From JBJHBY01 sp050485745 (GTDB lineage: Bacteria > Pseudomonadota > Gammaproteobacteria > Pseudomonadales > CAMLJR01), in NCBI GenBank assembly GCA_050485745.1, contig JBJHBY010000070.1:1-14760 (forward strand): 14,760 nt of DNA, read 5' to 3'. This document shows, in pieces, positions 1 through 6,377 of this stretch. The notes under the pieces are model-generated. The model was not told the DNA's origin and made no database searches. It worked only from the letters and a program-made list of their open reading frames with translations. Within the stretch, counting starts at the first letter, position 1. The number at the start of each line of letters is the position of its first letter. The position numbers and the translations under genes were made by a program.

Positions 1-41
1 AAACCTGAGAGAACAGCGAGAAGCATCACGGCAACAGGCAT
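1..41 (-). CDS. Possible 5' end of a divergent gene (partial, very uncertain)
   Basis: On the minus strand an ATG at 41 (or a second in-frame ATG at 26) opens a frame that runs off the left edge. It encodes MPVAVMLLAVLSGF, a hydrophobic run that would suit a signal peptide or first membrane helix. Neither ATG has a Shine-Dalgarno sequence of its own. The ATG at 26 overlaps the stop codon of an 18-codon ORF as TGATG, so it could be translated by coupling. With about 13 residues visible no family can be named. It could equally be chance, since the open frame extends upstream without a start to about 176. Confidence 0.2.
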   Translation of the reverse strand, partial: MPVAVMLLAVLSG

Positions 42-82
42 CCAGTCGGGGCAGCAACCAGGGTCTCCAGGGGGCAGAACAT
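26..82 (-). CDS. Possible 18-aa leader ORF upstream of the divergent gene
   Basis: ATG at 82-80 is preceded by AAGGAG (93-88) with a 5-nt spacer, the strongest Shine-Dalgarno/start pair in the first 400 bp. The frame encodes 18 residues (MFCPLETLVAAPTGCLLP) and stops with TGA at 28-26, which overlaps an ATG at 26-24 as TGATG. This looks like a short upstream ORF translationally coupled to a gene beyond the left edge. A sequencing or natural frameshift joining the two frames is an alternative. No known leader-peptide pattern, such as a run of one amino acid, is evident. Confidence 0.22.
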   Translation of the reverse strand: MFCPLETLVAAPTGCLLP

Positions 83-206
83 CGTCGCTCCTTGCAAGGG
101 GAAGGTCAGCGTGCACCGCGGGACACAGGGCCCGCCAGAGCTGCGCGGTCCGGCACCCGCCCGGCCACGACCTCGCCTATCCTAACCAAGGCCCATTGCG
201 GATTCA

Positions 207-235
207 ATGAAAATCGGTCGAAACAAGACCTTCAA
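207..235 (-). promoter_or_regulatory. Candidate sigma70-type promoter toward the left edge
   Basis: On the minus strand TTGAAG (235-230) is followed after 17 nt by TTTCAT (212-207), four of six matches to each consensus hexamer, in the AT-richest part of the upstream region. It would start transcription near position 200 and read through the short ORF at 82-26. This is a motif match only. Confidence 0.25.
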
Positions 236-283
236 CCCCATGTATTAAAAGGGTTTTCAACCATGAAACCAGGCCCCCGGCTT

Positions 284-301
284 GCGCGCCGGCCGGTGCG
301 C
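284..301. other. GC-rich hairpin in the mnhA upstream region
   Basis: GCGCGCC (284-290) can pair with GGTGCGC (295-301), with one G-U pair, around a GGCC loop. The 18-bp segment is almost a perfect palindrome. No T-run follows on either strand, so it does not resemble an intrinsic terminator. It would lie in the 5' leader of mnhA if transcription begins in the AT-rich island just upstream. Its role is unknown. Confidence 0.3.
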
Positions 302-417
302 GACTATTCTTCAGGCGCCACGGCGAGCACCTTCCGGCGCGATGACCGAGCGCCTGGAGCAGTCAGTGCAGAGGCCACCGGGCATCCACCAGCAACATCA
401 GGGACCGCCCCCAGACC

Positions 418-3225
418 GTGCTCAACATCGCGCCGATCGCCCTCCTGCCCCTGCTGTGCGCATGGCTGCCCCTCCCCGCGAGCCGCGCCGGCCGTTGCGC
501 CTGCGCCCTCTCAGCAGCCCTGCCGCCGCTGCTGGCCCTTGCCATGCTTCTGGCGACAGCCCCCGCTGTTCTGGGCGAGGGTGCAACCCTGCATCTGCAT
601 CTGCCCTGGATCCCGAGCCTGGGCCTGGACTTCGCACTGCGCCTGGACGGACTTGCCTGGCTGTTCGCCCTGCTGATCCTCGGCATCGGTCTGCTGGTCA
701 TCCTCTATGCGCATTACTATCTGGCAAACGATGATCGCGGCGGGCGCTTTTTCTGCCTGCTTCTGCTGTTCATGGGCTCGATGCTCGGCCTGGTCATGTC
801 CGACAACCTGCTGTTGCTGGTGGTGTTCTGGGAACTGACCAGTCTCAGCTCCTTCCTGCTGATCGGCTATTGGTCACACCGCAGTGACGCCCGCAAGGGA
901 GCGCGCATGGCACTGGCAATCACCGGTGGCGGTGGCCTGGCCCTGCTCGCCGGCGTCCTGCTTCTGGGGCAGATTGTCGGCAGCTTCGAACTGGGCGAAG
1001 TCCTCGTGCAGGGCGACCGCATTCGCAGCCACGAACTTTATCCGATGGCACTGGTGCTCATCCTGCTGGGAGTGTTCACCAAATCGGCACAGTTTCCCTT
1101 TCATTTCTGGCTGCCTCACGCCATGGCGGCACCCACCCCGGTGTCCGCCTACCTGCACTCCGCCACCATGGTCAAGGCGGGGGTTTTTCTGCTGGCCCGC
1201 TTCTATCCGGCACTGGCGGGCAGCGATCTCTGGTTCTGGCTGGTCAGTACTACCGGGCTGGTGACGCTGGTACTGGGGGCGGCGGTGGCCCTGTTTCGCC
1301 ATGACCTGAAGGGCCTGCTGGCCTTCTCCACCATCAGCCACCTGGGACTGATTACCCTGCTGTTCGGGCTGAACACTCCACTGGCGGCAGTGGCGGCGGT
1401 ATTCCACATCATCAATCACGCCACCTTCAAGGCCTCCCTGTTCATGGCAGCCGGGATCATCGACCATGAAACCGGCACCCGCGATATCCGCCGCCTGGGT
1501 GGTCTGCGCCGCTACATGCCACATACCGCTGCTCTGGCGACGGTGGCAGCCATGGCCATGGCCGGCGTGCCCCTGCTGAACGGCTTCCTGAGCAAGGAGA
1601 TGTTCTTTGCCGAGGCTCTGACGACCCCCCTTTACGGCAGCCTGCACTGGCTGGTGCCGATTCTCGCCGTCATTGCCGGCATGCTTTCGGTGGCTTACTC
1701 CCTGCGCTTCGTCCACGACGTGTTCTTCGGCACCGTGCCTGCCGCAATTCTCGCGAAGCCCCCTCACGAGGCGCCGCGCTATATGCGCGTACCGGTGGAA
1801 ACACTCGTCGCCCTGTGCCTGCTGGTGGGAGTCATGCCGGTGCTGGTCGTCGGAGCACTGCTGGCTGGCGCGGCGAGTGCCACCCTGGGAACCCCTTTGC
1901 CTGACTACAGCCTCGCGATCTGGCACGGTTTCAACCTGCCACTACTGATGAGCGCCATCGCTCTGCTCGGCGGCATTCTGCTGTATCGCTGGCGCGAGCA
2001 CCTGTTCGCCTGGCGCCACCACCTGCCGCGGCTCGATGCCCTGCGGGCCTTTGAGGGCCTCATGCAGCACCTGACACACAGGGCCAGGTGGCTTAGCGGC
2101 ACCCTCGCCAATGCCTCACTGCAGCGCTACATGGTGCTGTTGCTGGGCAGCGCCGTGGCGCTGTCTGCCGCCGCCCTGTGGCAGTGGCCACACTGGCGGG
2201 GCCAAGGTCCGACGATGCCACTGGACCCGGTGACCCTGGTTGGCGGCATCATCCTTTGCACCGCGACCCTCGGCACCGTGTTCAGCCAGCGCCAGCGTCT
2301 GCTCTCGGTGATCATGCTCAGCGTGGCAGGCCTGATGGTGGCCCTGACCTTTGCCCGCTTCTCTGCACCGGACCTGGCCCTGACCCAGATTTCGGTGGAG
2401 ATTGTGACCATCGTACTGCTGTTGCTGGCACTCTATTTCCTGCCCCAGCACAGCCCTGCCGAATCCAGTCGCCTGCGCATTCTTCGCGATGCCCTGCTGG
2501 CCATCACTGCGGGCGCCGGTACCGCGGCCATCGCCTGGGCCCTGATGACACGCCCACTGCACAGCATCTCAAGCTTTTTTCTGGACAACAGTGTCAGCGG
2601 AGGCGGCGGCGCCAATGTGGTCAACGTCATCCTGGTGGACTTCCGCGGCTTCGATACCCTGGGGGAGATCACCGTGTTGGCGATCGCCGCCCTGGGCGTC
2701 TACGCCCTGCTCGATGGCCTTGCGCTGGATGCACCGGGCCAGCGCCTGCGCGGTCGCCGCGCCGACCCGCACCCGTTGATCCTCACCATCATCGCACGCC
2801 CCATGCTGCCCATCGCCCTGGTGATCTCGGCCTATATCTTTCTGCGCGGCCACAACCTGCCGGGGGGCGGCTTCATCGCCGGCCTGGTCACGGCGGTCGC
2901 GCTGATCCTGCAATTCATCGCCCGAGGTGTGGACTGGACCCAGGAGCGCCTCGGCGTGCGTTATCACCCGGTGCTGGCCAGCGGCTTGTTGATCGCCGTG
3001 GCCACCGGCATCGGCAGCTGGGTGGCGGGATACCCATTCCTGACATCGGCCTTCACCCACCTCCACCTGCCCCTGCTCGGAGAATTGGAACTGGCCAGCG
3101 CCATGCTGTTCGACGCCGGTGTCTACCTGACCGTCGTCGCCGCTACACTGCTGATCATTGGCAAGCTCGGCAGCCTTGGCGCCGCGGGCCGCAGCACCGG
3201 GGAGGACACGGCGTGGAAGCCCTGA
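418..3225 (+). CDS. mnhA: Na+(K+)/H+ antiporter subunit A fused to subunit B (MnhA/MrpA/PhaAB)
   Basis: This is the largest subunit of the multisubunit cation/proton antiporter, homologous to NuoL of complex I, and acts in the inner membrane. The 935-aa product has a NuoL-like proton-channel domain (about 1-510). Its family-typical charged residues are Glu139 (in FWELTSLSSF), Lys222 (in KSAQFPFHFW) and Lys253 (in TMVKAGV). MbhD/MbhE-like helices follow at about 600-780. From about 782 a complete MnhB domain begins, with RGHNLPGGGF. The A-B fusion is a known arrangement in proteobacterial Pha systems and explains why no separate mnhB exists here. The start is GTG, the only start downstream of an in-frame TGA at 343, with weak AGGGA at 400-404. 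The 3' end overlaps mnhC by 13 bp. Whether Na+ or K+ is the substrate cannot be read from sequence. Confidence 0.95.
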   Translation: MLNIAPIALLPLLCAWLPLPASRAGRCACALSAALPPLLALAMLLATAPAVLGEGATLHLHLPWIPSLGLDFALRLDGLAWLFALLILGIGLLVILYAHYYLANDDRGGRFFCLLLLFMGSMLGLVMSDNLLLLVVFWELTSLSSFLLIGYWSHRSDARKGARMALAITGGGGLALLAGVLLLGQIVGSFELGEVLVQGDRIRSHELYPMALVLILLGVFTKSAQFPFHFWLPHAMAAPTPVSAYLHSATMVKAGVFLLARFYPALAGSDLWFWLVSTTGLVTLVLGAAVALFRHDLKGLLAFSTISHLGLITLLFGLNTPLAAVAAVFHIINHATFKASLFMAAGIIDHETGTRDIRRLGGLRRYMPHTAALATVAAMAMAGVPLLNGFLSKEMFFAEALTTPLYGSLHWLVPILAVIAGMLSVAYSLRFVHDVFFGTVPAAILAKPPHEAPRYMRVPVETLVALCLLVGVMPVLVVGALLAGAASATLGTPLPDYSLAIWHGFNLPLLMSAIALLGGILLYRWREHLFAWRHHLPRLDALRAFEGLMQHLTHRARWLSGTLANASLQRYMVLLLGSAVALSAAALWQWPHWRGQGPTMPLDPVTLVGGIILCTATLGTVFSQRQRLLSVIMLSVAGLMVALTFARFSAPDLALTQISVEIVTIVLLLLALYFLPQHSPAESSRLRILRDALLAITAGAGTAAIAWALMTRPLHSISSFFLDNSVSGGGGANVVNVILVDFRGFDTLGEITVLAIAALGVYALLDGLALDAPGQRLRGRRADPHPLILTIIARPMLPIALVISAYIFLRGHNLPGGGFIAGLVTAVALILQFIARGVDWTQERLGVRYHPVLASGLLIAVATGIGSWVAGYPFLTSAFTHLHLPLLGELELASAMLFDAGVYLTVVAATLLIIGKLGSLGAAGRSTGEDTAWKP

Positions 3226-3566
3226 TCGCAATCTGCATCGGCGTCCTTACCAGCGCAGGTGTCTACATGCTGTTGCGCGGCCGCAGCTTCCCGGTCGTCA
3301 TTGGGCTGACCCTGCTCAGTTATGCCGTCAATCTTTTCCTGTTCGCGAGCGGCCGCCTTCGCAGCGGAGAACCCCCGGTGATCGGGCGCTCCGCCACCTA
3401 CACCGACCCCCTGCCCCAGGCGCTGGTGCTCACCGCCATCGTCATCGGCTTCGCCATGACAGCATATGTGGTGATCCTGGCCCTGCGCGCACGCCGTGAG
3501 CTGGGCCACGACGGGGTTGATGCCGGCAGCAACCGCGGCACCAGGGACGAGAGCGGGCCGGGATGA
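3213..3566 (+). CDS. mnhC: Na+/H+ antiporter subunit C (MnhC/MrpC)
   Basis: This small NuoK-like inner-membrane subunit of the Mrp antiporter is 117 aa with three predicted helices (about 3-20, 28-46, 70-92). The family motif YTDPLPQALVLTAIVIGFA precedes and enters helix 3. I chose the GTG at 3213 because GGAGG (3201-3205) lies 7 nt upstream and the protein then begins MEALIAICIGV, a normal MnhC N-terminus. The open frame runs much further upstream, but that part is antisense-like low-complexity sequence inside mnhA. The start lies within the last codons of mnhA and the stop overlaps mnhD by ATGA, so translation is probably coupled along the operon. The hydrophilic tail of about 20 residues is unremarkable. 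Confidence 0.93.
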   Translation: MEALIAICIGVLTSAGVYMLLRGRSFPVVIGLTLLSYAVNLFLFASGRLRSGEPPVIGRSATYTDPLPQALVLTAIVIGFAMTAYVVILALRARRELGHDGVDAGSNRGTRDESGPG

Positions 3567-5065
3567 CTCAGCATTTACCCGTCCTGCCAATTCTGATTCC
3601 ACTGGTCGCAGGGGCATTACTTCTGTTGTTCAGCACCGCCAGCCTGCCTGGCAAGCGGCGCCTGAATCTGGTGGCCACCCTGGCCATGCTGCCGCTCTGC
3701 CTCGCCCTGCTGGCCCACGCCGCGGCGGGTCACATTACGATCTATGCGCTGGGTGCCTGGCCACCCCCCTTCGGTATCGTTCTTGTGGTGGATCGCTTCA
3801 GCGCCATGATGCTGGCCCTGACCACGACACTGGCGATTCCGGTGCTGCTGTATGCAGCGCGCGGGGATGATGCTGCCGGCAGCAACTTCCACGCCCTGTT
3901 CCAGTTCCAGCTGCTGGGCATCAATGGCGCCTTCCTGACCGGTGATTTGTTCAACCTGTTCGTGTTCTTCGAGATCCTGCTGATCGCGTCCTATGCGCTT
4001 CTGCTGTTCGGTGGTGGACGTCTGCGCACCGCTGCCGGCCTTCACTATGTGGTACTCAACCTGACGGGTTCCGCCCTGTTCCTGATCGCCGTCGGCATTC
4101 TCTATGGCATCACCGGCACCCTCAATATGGCGGATCTCGCCCGCGCCGTGGCCACCCTGCCGGCCTCCGACGTCGCCCTGGTCCACGCCGCCGGCCTGCT
4201 GTTGTTGCTGGTCTTTGCGTTGAAAGCCGCCCTGCTGCCAATCGGCTTCTGGTTGCCCGCAGCCTATGCCCAGGCCAGTGCACCGGTCGCTGCGCTGTTC
4301 GCGATCCTGACCAAAGTCGGGCTGTACGCGATCCTGCGTGTCCATTTTCTGGTTTTCGGAAGCGACGCCGGCGCACTCGCCGGACTCGGGAATACCCTGC
4401 TCTGGGCCACAGGCCTTACGACCCTGGCAATCGGCGCAGTCGGCGCAGTCGGTGCCACCCATCTGCGCGGTGTGATCGCCTGGCTGGTGCTGGTTTCCGT
4501 CGGCATCCTGCTCGCCGGAGCCGCCGCGGGCGGCCTCGATGCACTGACGGCCACCCTGTACTATCTGCTGCACAGCACCTGGATCACTGCAGCCATGTTC
4601 CTGCTCGCCGGGATCATCAGTGAGCGCCGCGGCAGTGACCTGCTGCGACAGGGCCCACGTCTCGCGGATAACGCCCTGGGCATCGCCTTCTTCATCGGGG
4701 CACTCGCCCTGGCTGGCCTGCCGCCACTATCCGGCTTCATCGGCAAGCTGCTGTTGCTGCGCGCGGTCGGTATCGAGGACGGCGGCATCTGGCTGTGGGC
4801 CCTGCTGCTGAGCGCCGGTCTGCTCGCCCTGCTGGCCCTGAGCCGGGCCGGCAGCAGTCTGTTCTGGCGTGGAGAGCGCACTGCAGAAGGCGCGCCCGGC
4901 GGTGCACATCTGGCCTGTGCCTGGTTGCTGCTCGTCAGCGCGCCTCTGCTAACACTGGGTGCGGAATACGTACTCGACTTTCTGCAGGCGACCGCCAATG
5001 GCATCCTGCAGCCGGGGATCTATATCGAGGCAGTGCTGGGCGAAACCCGGGAGGCAGGATCATGA
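3563..5065 (+). CDS. mnhD: Na+/H+ antiporter subunit D (MnhD/MrpD)
   Basis: This is the second NuoL/M/N-type channel subunit of the antiporter, 500 aa and multi-spanning, in the inner membrane. The residues expected of the ion pathway are present: Glu137 in FVFFEILLIASYALLLFG, Lys221 in FALKAALLPIGFWLP, and Lys251 in ILTKVGLYAILR. The length matches the family (about 490-510). The ATG overlaps the mnhC stop as ATGA and the gene's own stop overlaps mnhE as ATGA, which fixes both ends. MnhA and MnhD are the two subunits thought to carry protons in this complex. No truncation or frameshift is seen. A short 9-bp tandem duplication near 4434-4451 adds only a repeated Gly-Ala-Val and keeps the frame. 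Confidence 0.95.
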   Translation: MTQHLPVLPILIPLVAGALLLLFSTASLPGKRRLNLVATLAMLPLCLALLAHAAAGHITIYALGAWPPPFGIVLVVDRFSAMMLALTTTLAIPVLLYAARGDDAAGSNFHALFQFQLLGINGAFLTGDLFNLFVFFEILLIASYALLLFGGGRLRTAAGLHYVVLNLTGSALFLIAVGILYGITGTLNMADLARAVATLPASDVALVHAAGLLLLLVFALKAALLPIGFWLPAAYAQASAPVAALFAILTKVGLYAILRVHFLVFGSDAGALAGLGNTLLWATGLTTLAIGAVGAVGATHLRGVIAWLVLVSVGILLAGAAAGGLDALTATLYYLLHSTWITAAMFLLAGIISERRGSDLLRQGPRLADNALGIAFFIGALALAGLPPLSGFIGKLLLLRAVGIEDGGIWLWALLLSAGLLALLALSRAGSSLFWRGERTAEGAPGGAHLACAWLLLVSAPLLTLGAEYVLDFLQATANGILQPGIYIEAVLGETREAGS

Positions 5066-5556
5066 TCAGAGCACGGCGCTGGCTGCCACACCCGACCCTG
5101 AGCCTGTTCCTGCTGATGGTCTGGTTGTTGCTGATGAATGCGGTACAGCCAGGGGTCGTCGCCTTCGGGCTGCTCCTGGCCTGGGGCGTGCCGTTTCTGA
5201 CCCGGGTGTTCTGGCCGGATGTGCCCCATGTCAGCAGCACGCTCGGTCTTTTGCGCTATTTCCTGCGCCTGCTGGGGGATATCGTCAGCGCCAACCTGAC
5301 TGTGGCATGGCTGATCCTGGGCCGACTGGAGCGGCTGCAGCCAGCCTGGGTGGAAGTGCCCCTTGATCTCCAGGACCCATTCGCGATCACACTGCTGGCG
5401 AGCACCATTTCCCTGACGCCCGGAACCGTGAGCGCCGATATCAGCGCCGACCGGCGCAGCCTCCTGATTCACTCACTGAACACCGATGACCCGGAGGCCC
5501 TGGTGCGCGAGATCAAGCAGCGCTATGAAGCACCGCTGAAGGAGCTGTTCGAATGA
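5062..5556 (+). CDS. mnhE: Na+/H+ antiporter subunit E (MnhE/MrpE)
   Basis: This accessory subunit of the Mrp antiporter is required for assembly or full activity in studied systems. The 164-aa product has N-terminal hydrophobic helices (about 12-50) and a helix near 58-78. A conserved soluble part contains the family signature AITLLASTISLTPGTVS and ends in the usual VREIKQRYE-type helix. The ATG at 5062 overlaps the mnhD stop (ATGA), and GGGAGG-like sequence at 5049-5054 sits 7 nt upstream. The frame extends further upstream inside mnhD, but those residues are not MnhE-like. The stop overlaps mnhF by ATGA. Length and composition are normal. Confidence 0.93.
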   Translation: MIRARRWLPHPTLSLFLLMVWLLLMNAVQPGVVAFGLLLAWGVPFLTRVFWPDVPHVSSTLGLLRYFLRLLGDIVSANLTVAWLILGRLERLQPAWVEVPLDLQDPFAITLLASTISLTPGTVSADISADRRSLLIHSLNTDDPEALVREIKQRYEAPLKELFE

Positions 5557-5822
5557 TTGCCCTGGTGATGCCCGCAGCCTTCGCCATGCTGGCGCTGGCC
5601 CTGCTGCTCAATCTCTGGCGCCTGCTGCGGGGGCCGGACTTGCCGGACCGCATCCTTGCGCTGGATACGATGTACATCAATACCATCGCCCTGATCGTGT
5701 TGTTCGGCGTCTATCTGCGCCTGGACCTGTTCTTCGAGATGGCCATGCTGATGGCGGTCATGGGCTTTGTCGGCACCGTCGCAGCGGCCAAGTATCTGCT
5801 GCGCGGGGATATCATCGAGTGA
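5553..5822 (+). CDS. mnhF: Na+/H+ antiporter subunit F (MnhF/MrpF)
   Basis: This 89-aa membrane subunit of the Mrp antiporter has three predicted helices. The family signature RGPDLPDRILALDTM lies at about residues 26-40, between helices 1 and 2. The ATG overlaps the mnhE stop by 4 bp and GGAG (5541-5544) lies 8 nt upstream, so the start is well supported. The stop is followed by mnhG after 10 nt, the only adjacent pair in the operon that does not overlap. In other bacteria MnhF has also been linked to bile-salt or solute efflux, but nothing in the sequence separates that from its structural role. Confidence 0.93.
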   Translation: MIALVMPAAFAMLALALLLNLWRLLRGPDLPDRILALDTMYINTIALIVLFGVYLRLDLFFEMAMLMAVMGFVGTVAAAKYLLRGDIIE

Positions 5823-5832
5823 GGAGCCTGGA

Positions 5833-6171
5833 ATGAGCCTGACGCTGAGTATCGCCGAGGGAATTATCGCCCTGCTGCTGCTGCTCGGGGCGGGGCTGGC
5901 GCTGATCGGCTCGATCGGCCTGGTGCGGCTACCGGACTTTTTCATGCGTCTGCACGGCCCCACCAAAGCCACGACCCTCGGGGTCGGGGCGATGGTGCTG
6001 GCTTCCGCCCTGTACTTCTCCACCCGTGGAGACGGCCTCAGCCTGCACGAGGTGCTGATCACCCTGTTTCTGTTCATCACCGCCCCGGTCAGCGCCCACA
6101 AGCTGGCCAAGGCGGCACTGCACCTGAAGCTGAAATCGATTCCCCGAACCCGGGGCAAGCCCTGGACGTAG
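5833..6171 (+). CDS. mnhG: Na+/H+ antiporter subunit G (MnhG/MrpG)
   Basis: This is the last subunit of the antiporter operon: 112 aa with three hydrophobic segments (about 8-30, 46-64, 72-92). The signature is GLVRLPDFFMRLHGPTKATT. The ATG at 5833 follows GGAG (5823-5826) by 6 nt. The C-terminus is basic and ends KPWT. The TAG stop (6169-6171) is part of the GTAG head of the REP-like hairpin that begins at 6168, so the REP element directly abuts and terminates the reading frame. No gene on this strand follows before 12330, so the operon probably ends at this hairpin. Confidence 0.93.
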   Translation: MSLTLSIAEGIIALLLLLGAGLALIGSIGLVRLPDFFMRLHGPTKATTLGVGAMVLASALYFSTRGDGLSLHEVLITLFLFITAPVSAHKLAKAALHLKLKSIPRTRGKPWT

Positions 6172-6203
6172 GCTGGGTTAGCCGCAAAGCGGCGTAACCC
6201 AGC
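6168..6203 (+). repeat. REP-like element, copy A (GTAG-headed imperfect hairpin)
   Basis: The element starts with GTAGG. GCTGGGTTA (6172-6180) pairs perfectly with TAACCCAGC (6195-6203), and GCCGC (6181-6185) pairs with GCGGC (6189-6193) around an AAA loop, leaving one bulged G at 6194. A conserved 5' GTAG plus an imperfect GC-rich hairpin is the hallmark of REP elements mobilised by REP-associated tyrosine transposases (RAYTs). Its TAG is the mnhG stop codon. It may act as a transcription attenuator or mRNA 3'-end stabiliser, since no U-tract follows. Confidence 0.75.
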
Positions 6204-6235
6204 GTTCTCACCGTCATCCCATCTCGCACCGATGC

Positions 6236-6259
6236 TGGCTCCGGAGCCACCCCGGGGTG
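6236..6259. repeat. Two adjacent perfect palindromes
   Basis: TGGCTCCGGAGCCA (6236-6249) and CACCCCGGGGTG (6248-6259) are both perfect inverted repeats, overlapping by two bases. They lie between the two REP copies, just before the 40-bp tandem duplication. They may be remnants of further REP-like units or add to terminator structure between the convergent operons. No protein-binding site is recognised. Confidence 0.5.
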
Positions 6260-6336
6260 CTTCGAAGGAAACCCCCGGGAACACCTGGCGTGGGTGGTGC
6301 TTCGTGGGGCACTCCCGGGAACATCCGGCGTAGGTG
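6257..6336. repeat. 40-bp imperfect tandem duplication between the REP copies
   Basis: Unit 1 (6257-6296) and unit 2 (6297-6336) have exactly the same length. They share GTGCTTCG at the start, CCCGGGAACA in the middle and GGCGT.GGTG at the end, with about ten mismatches. A further GTGG follows unit 2 before REP copy B. There is no coding potential. The block makes the segment between the REPs a composite, BIME-like mosaic rather than plain spacer. Confidence 0.6.
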
Positions 6337-6341
6337 GTGGC

Positions 6342-6377
6342 GCCGGGTTACGCGGCTGCGCCGCTAACCCAGCCTAC
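6342..6377 (-). repeat. REP-like element, copy B (inverted relative to copy A)
   Basis: Read on the minus strand from 6377, it begins GTAGGCTGGGTTAGC, identical to copy A over its first 15 bases. The stem continues as GCGGC/GCCGC around a GCA loop and closes with TAACCCGGC, with one bulged G (6351) at the same place as in copy A. The stems differ by compensated changes, which suggests the hairpin shape is what is conserved. The GTAG (6377-6374) supplies the TAG stop of the minus-strand beta-barrel gene. With copy A it forms a pair whose GTAG heads face outward. Confidence 0.75.

Larger units (their letters stand above)
1..417. other. Upstream region without a convincing complete gene
   Basis: This stretch lies before the antiporter operon. 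Its plus-strand open frames are rich in Arg, Pro and Ala, lack ribosome binding sites and run into mnhA in other frames, so I do not call them genes. An AT-richer island at about 200-262 sits in GC-rich surroundings and is the likeliest promoter zone. The heptamer TTCAACC occurs twice in it (231-237 and 256-262), and TATTAA at 243-248 is a weak plus-strand -10 candidate without a good -35. The minus-strand candidates near the left edge are listed separately. Confidence 0.5.

Noticed and set aside
92..734. Plus-strand open frames of 194 and 150 aa running into mnhA
   Set aside because: They are Arg/Pro/Ala/Ser-rich, lack an SD, overlap the start of mnhA in other frames, and show no family features.
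874..1926. 350-aa minus-strand open frame inside mnhA
   Set aside because: It is antisense to conserved NuoL-like sequence and consists of His/Gln/Gly-rich low-complexity protein.
418..3225. MnhA-MnhB fusion as a novelty
   Set aside because: Fused A-B subunits are an established arrangement in proteobacterial Pha/Mrp operons, and both domains look complete.
4434..4451. Tandem 9-bp repeat inside mnhD
   Set aside because: It is in frame and encodes a repeated Gly-Ala-Val in a membrane helix. Simple drift of a GC-rich codon run explains it.
6168..6377. Repeat block considered as a CRISPR array or IS remnant
   Set aside because: There are only two inverted hairpins and two tandem units, with no regular spacers, no transposase fragment and no long terminal inverted repeats. 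REP/BIME is the better fit.
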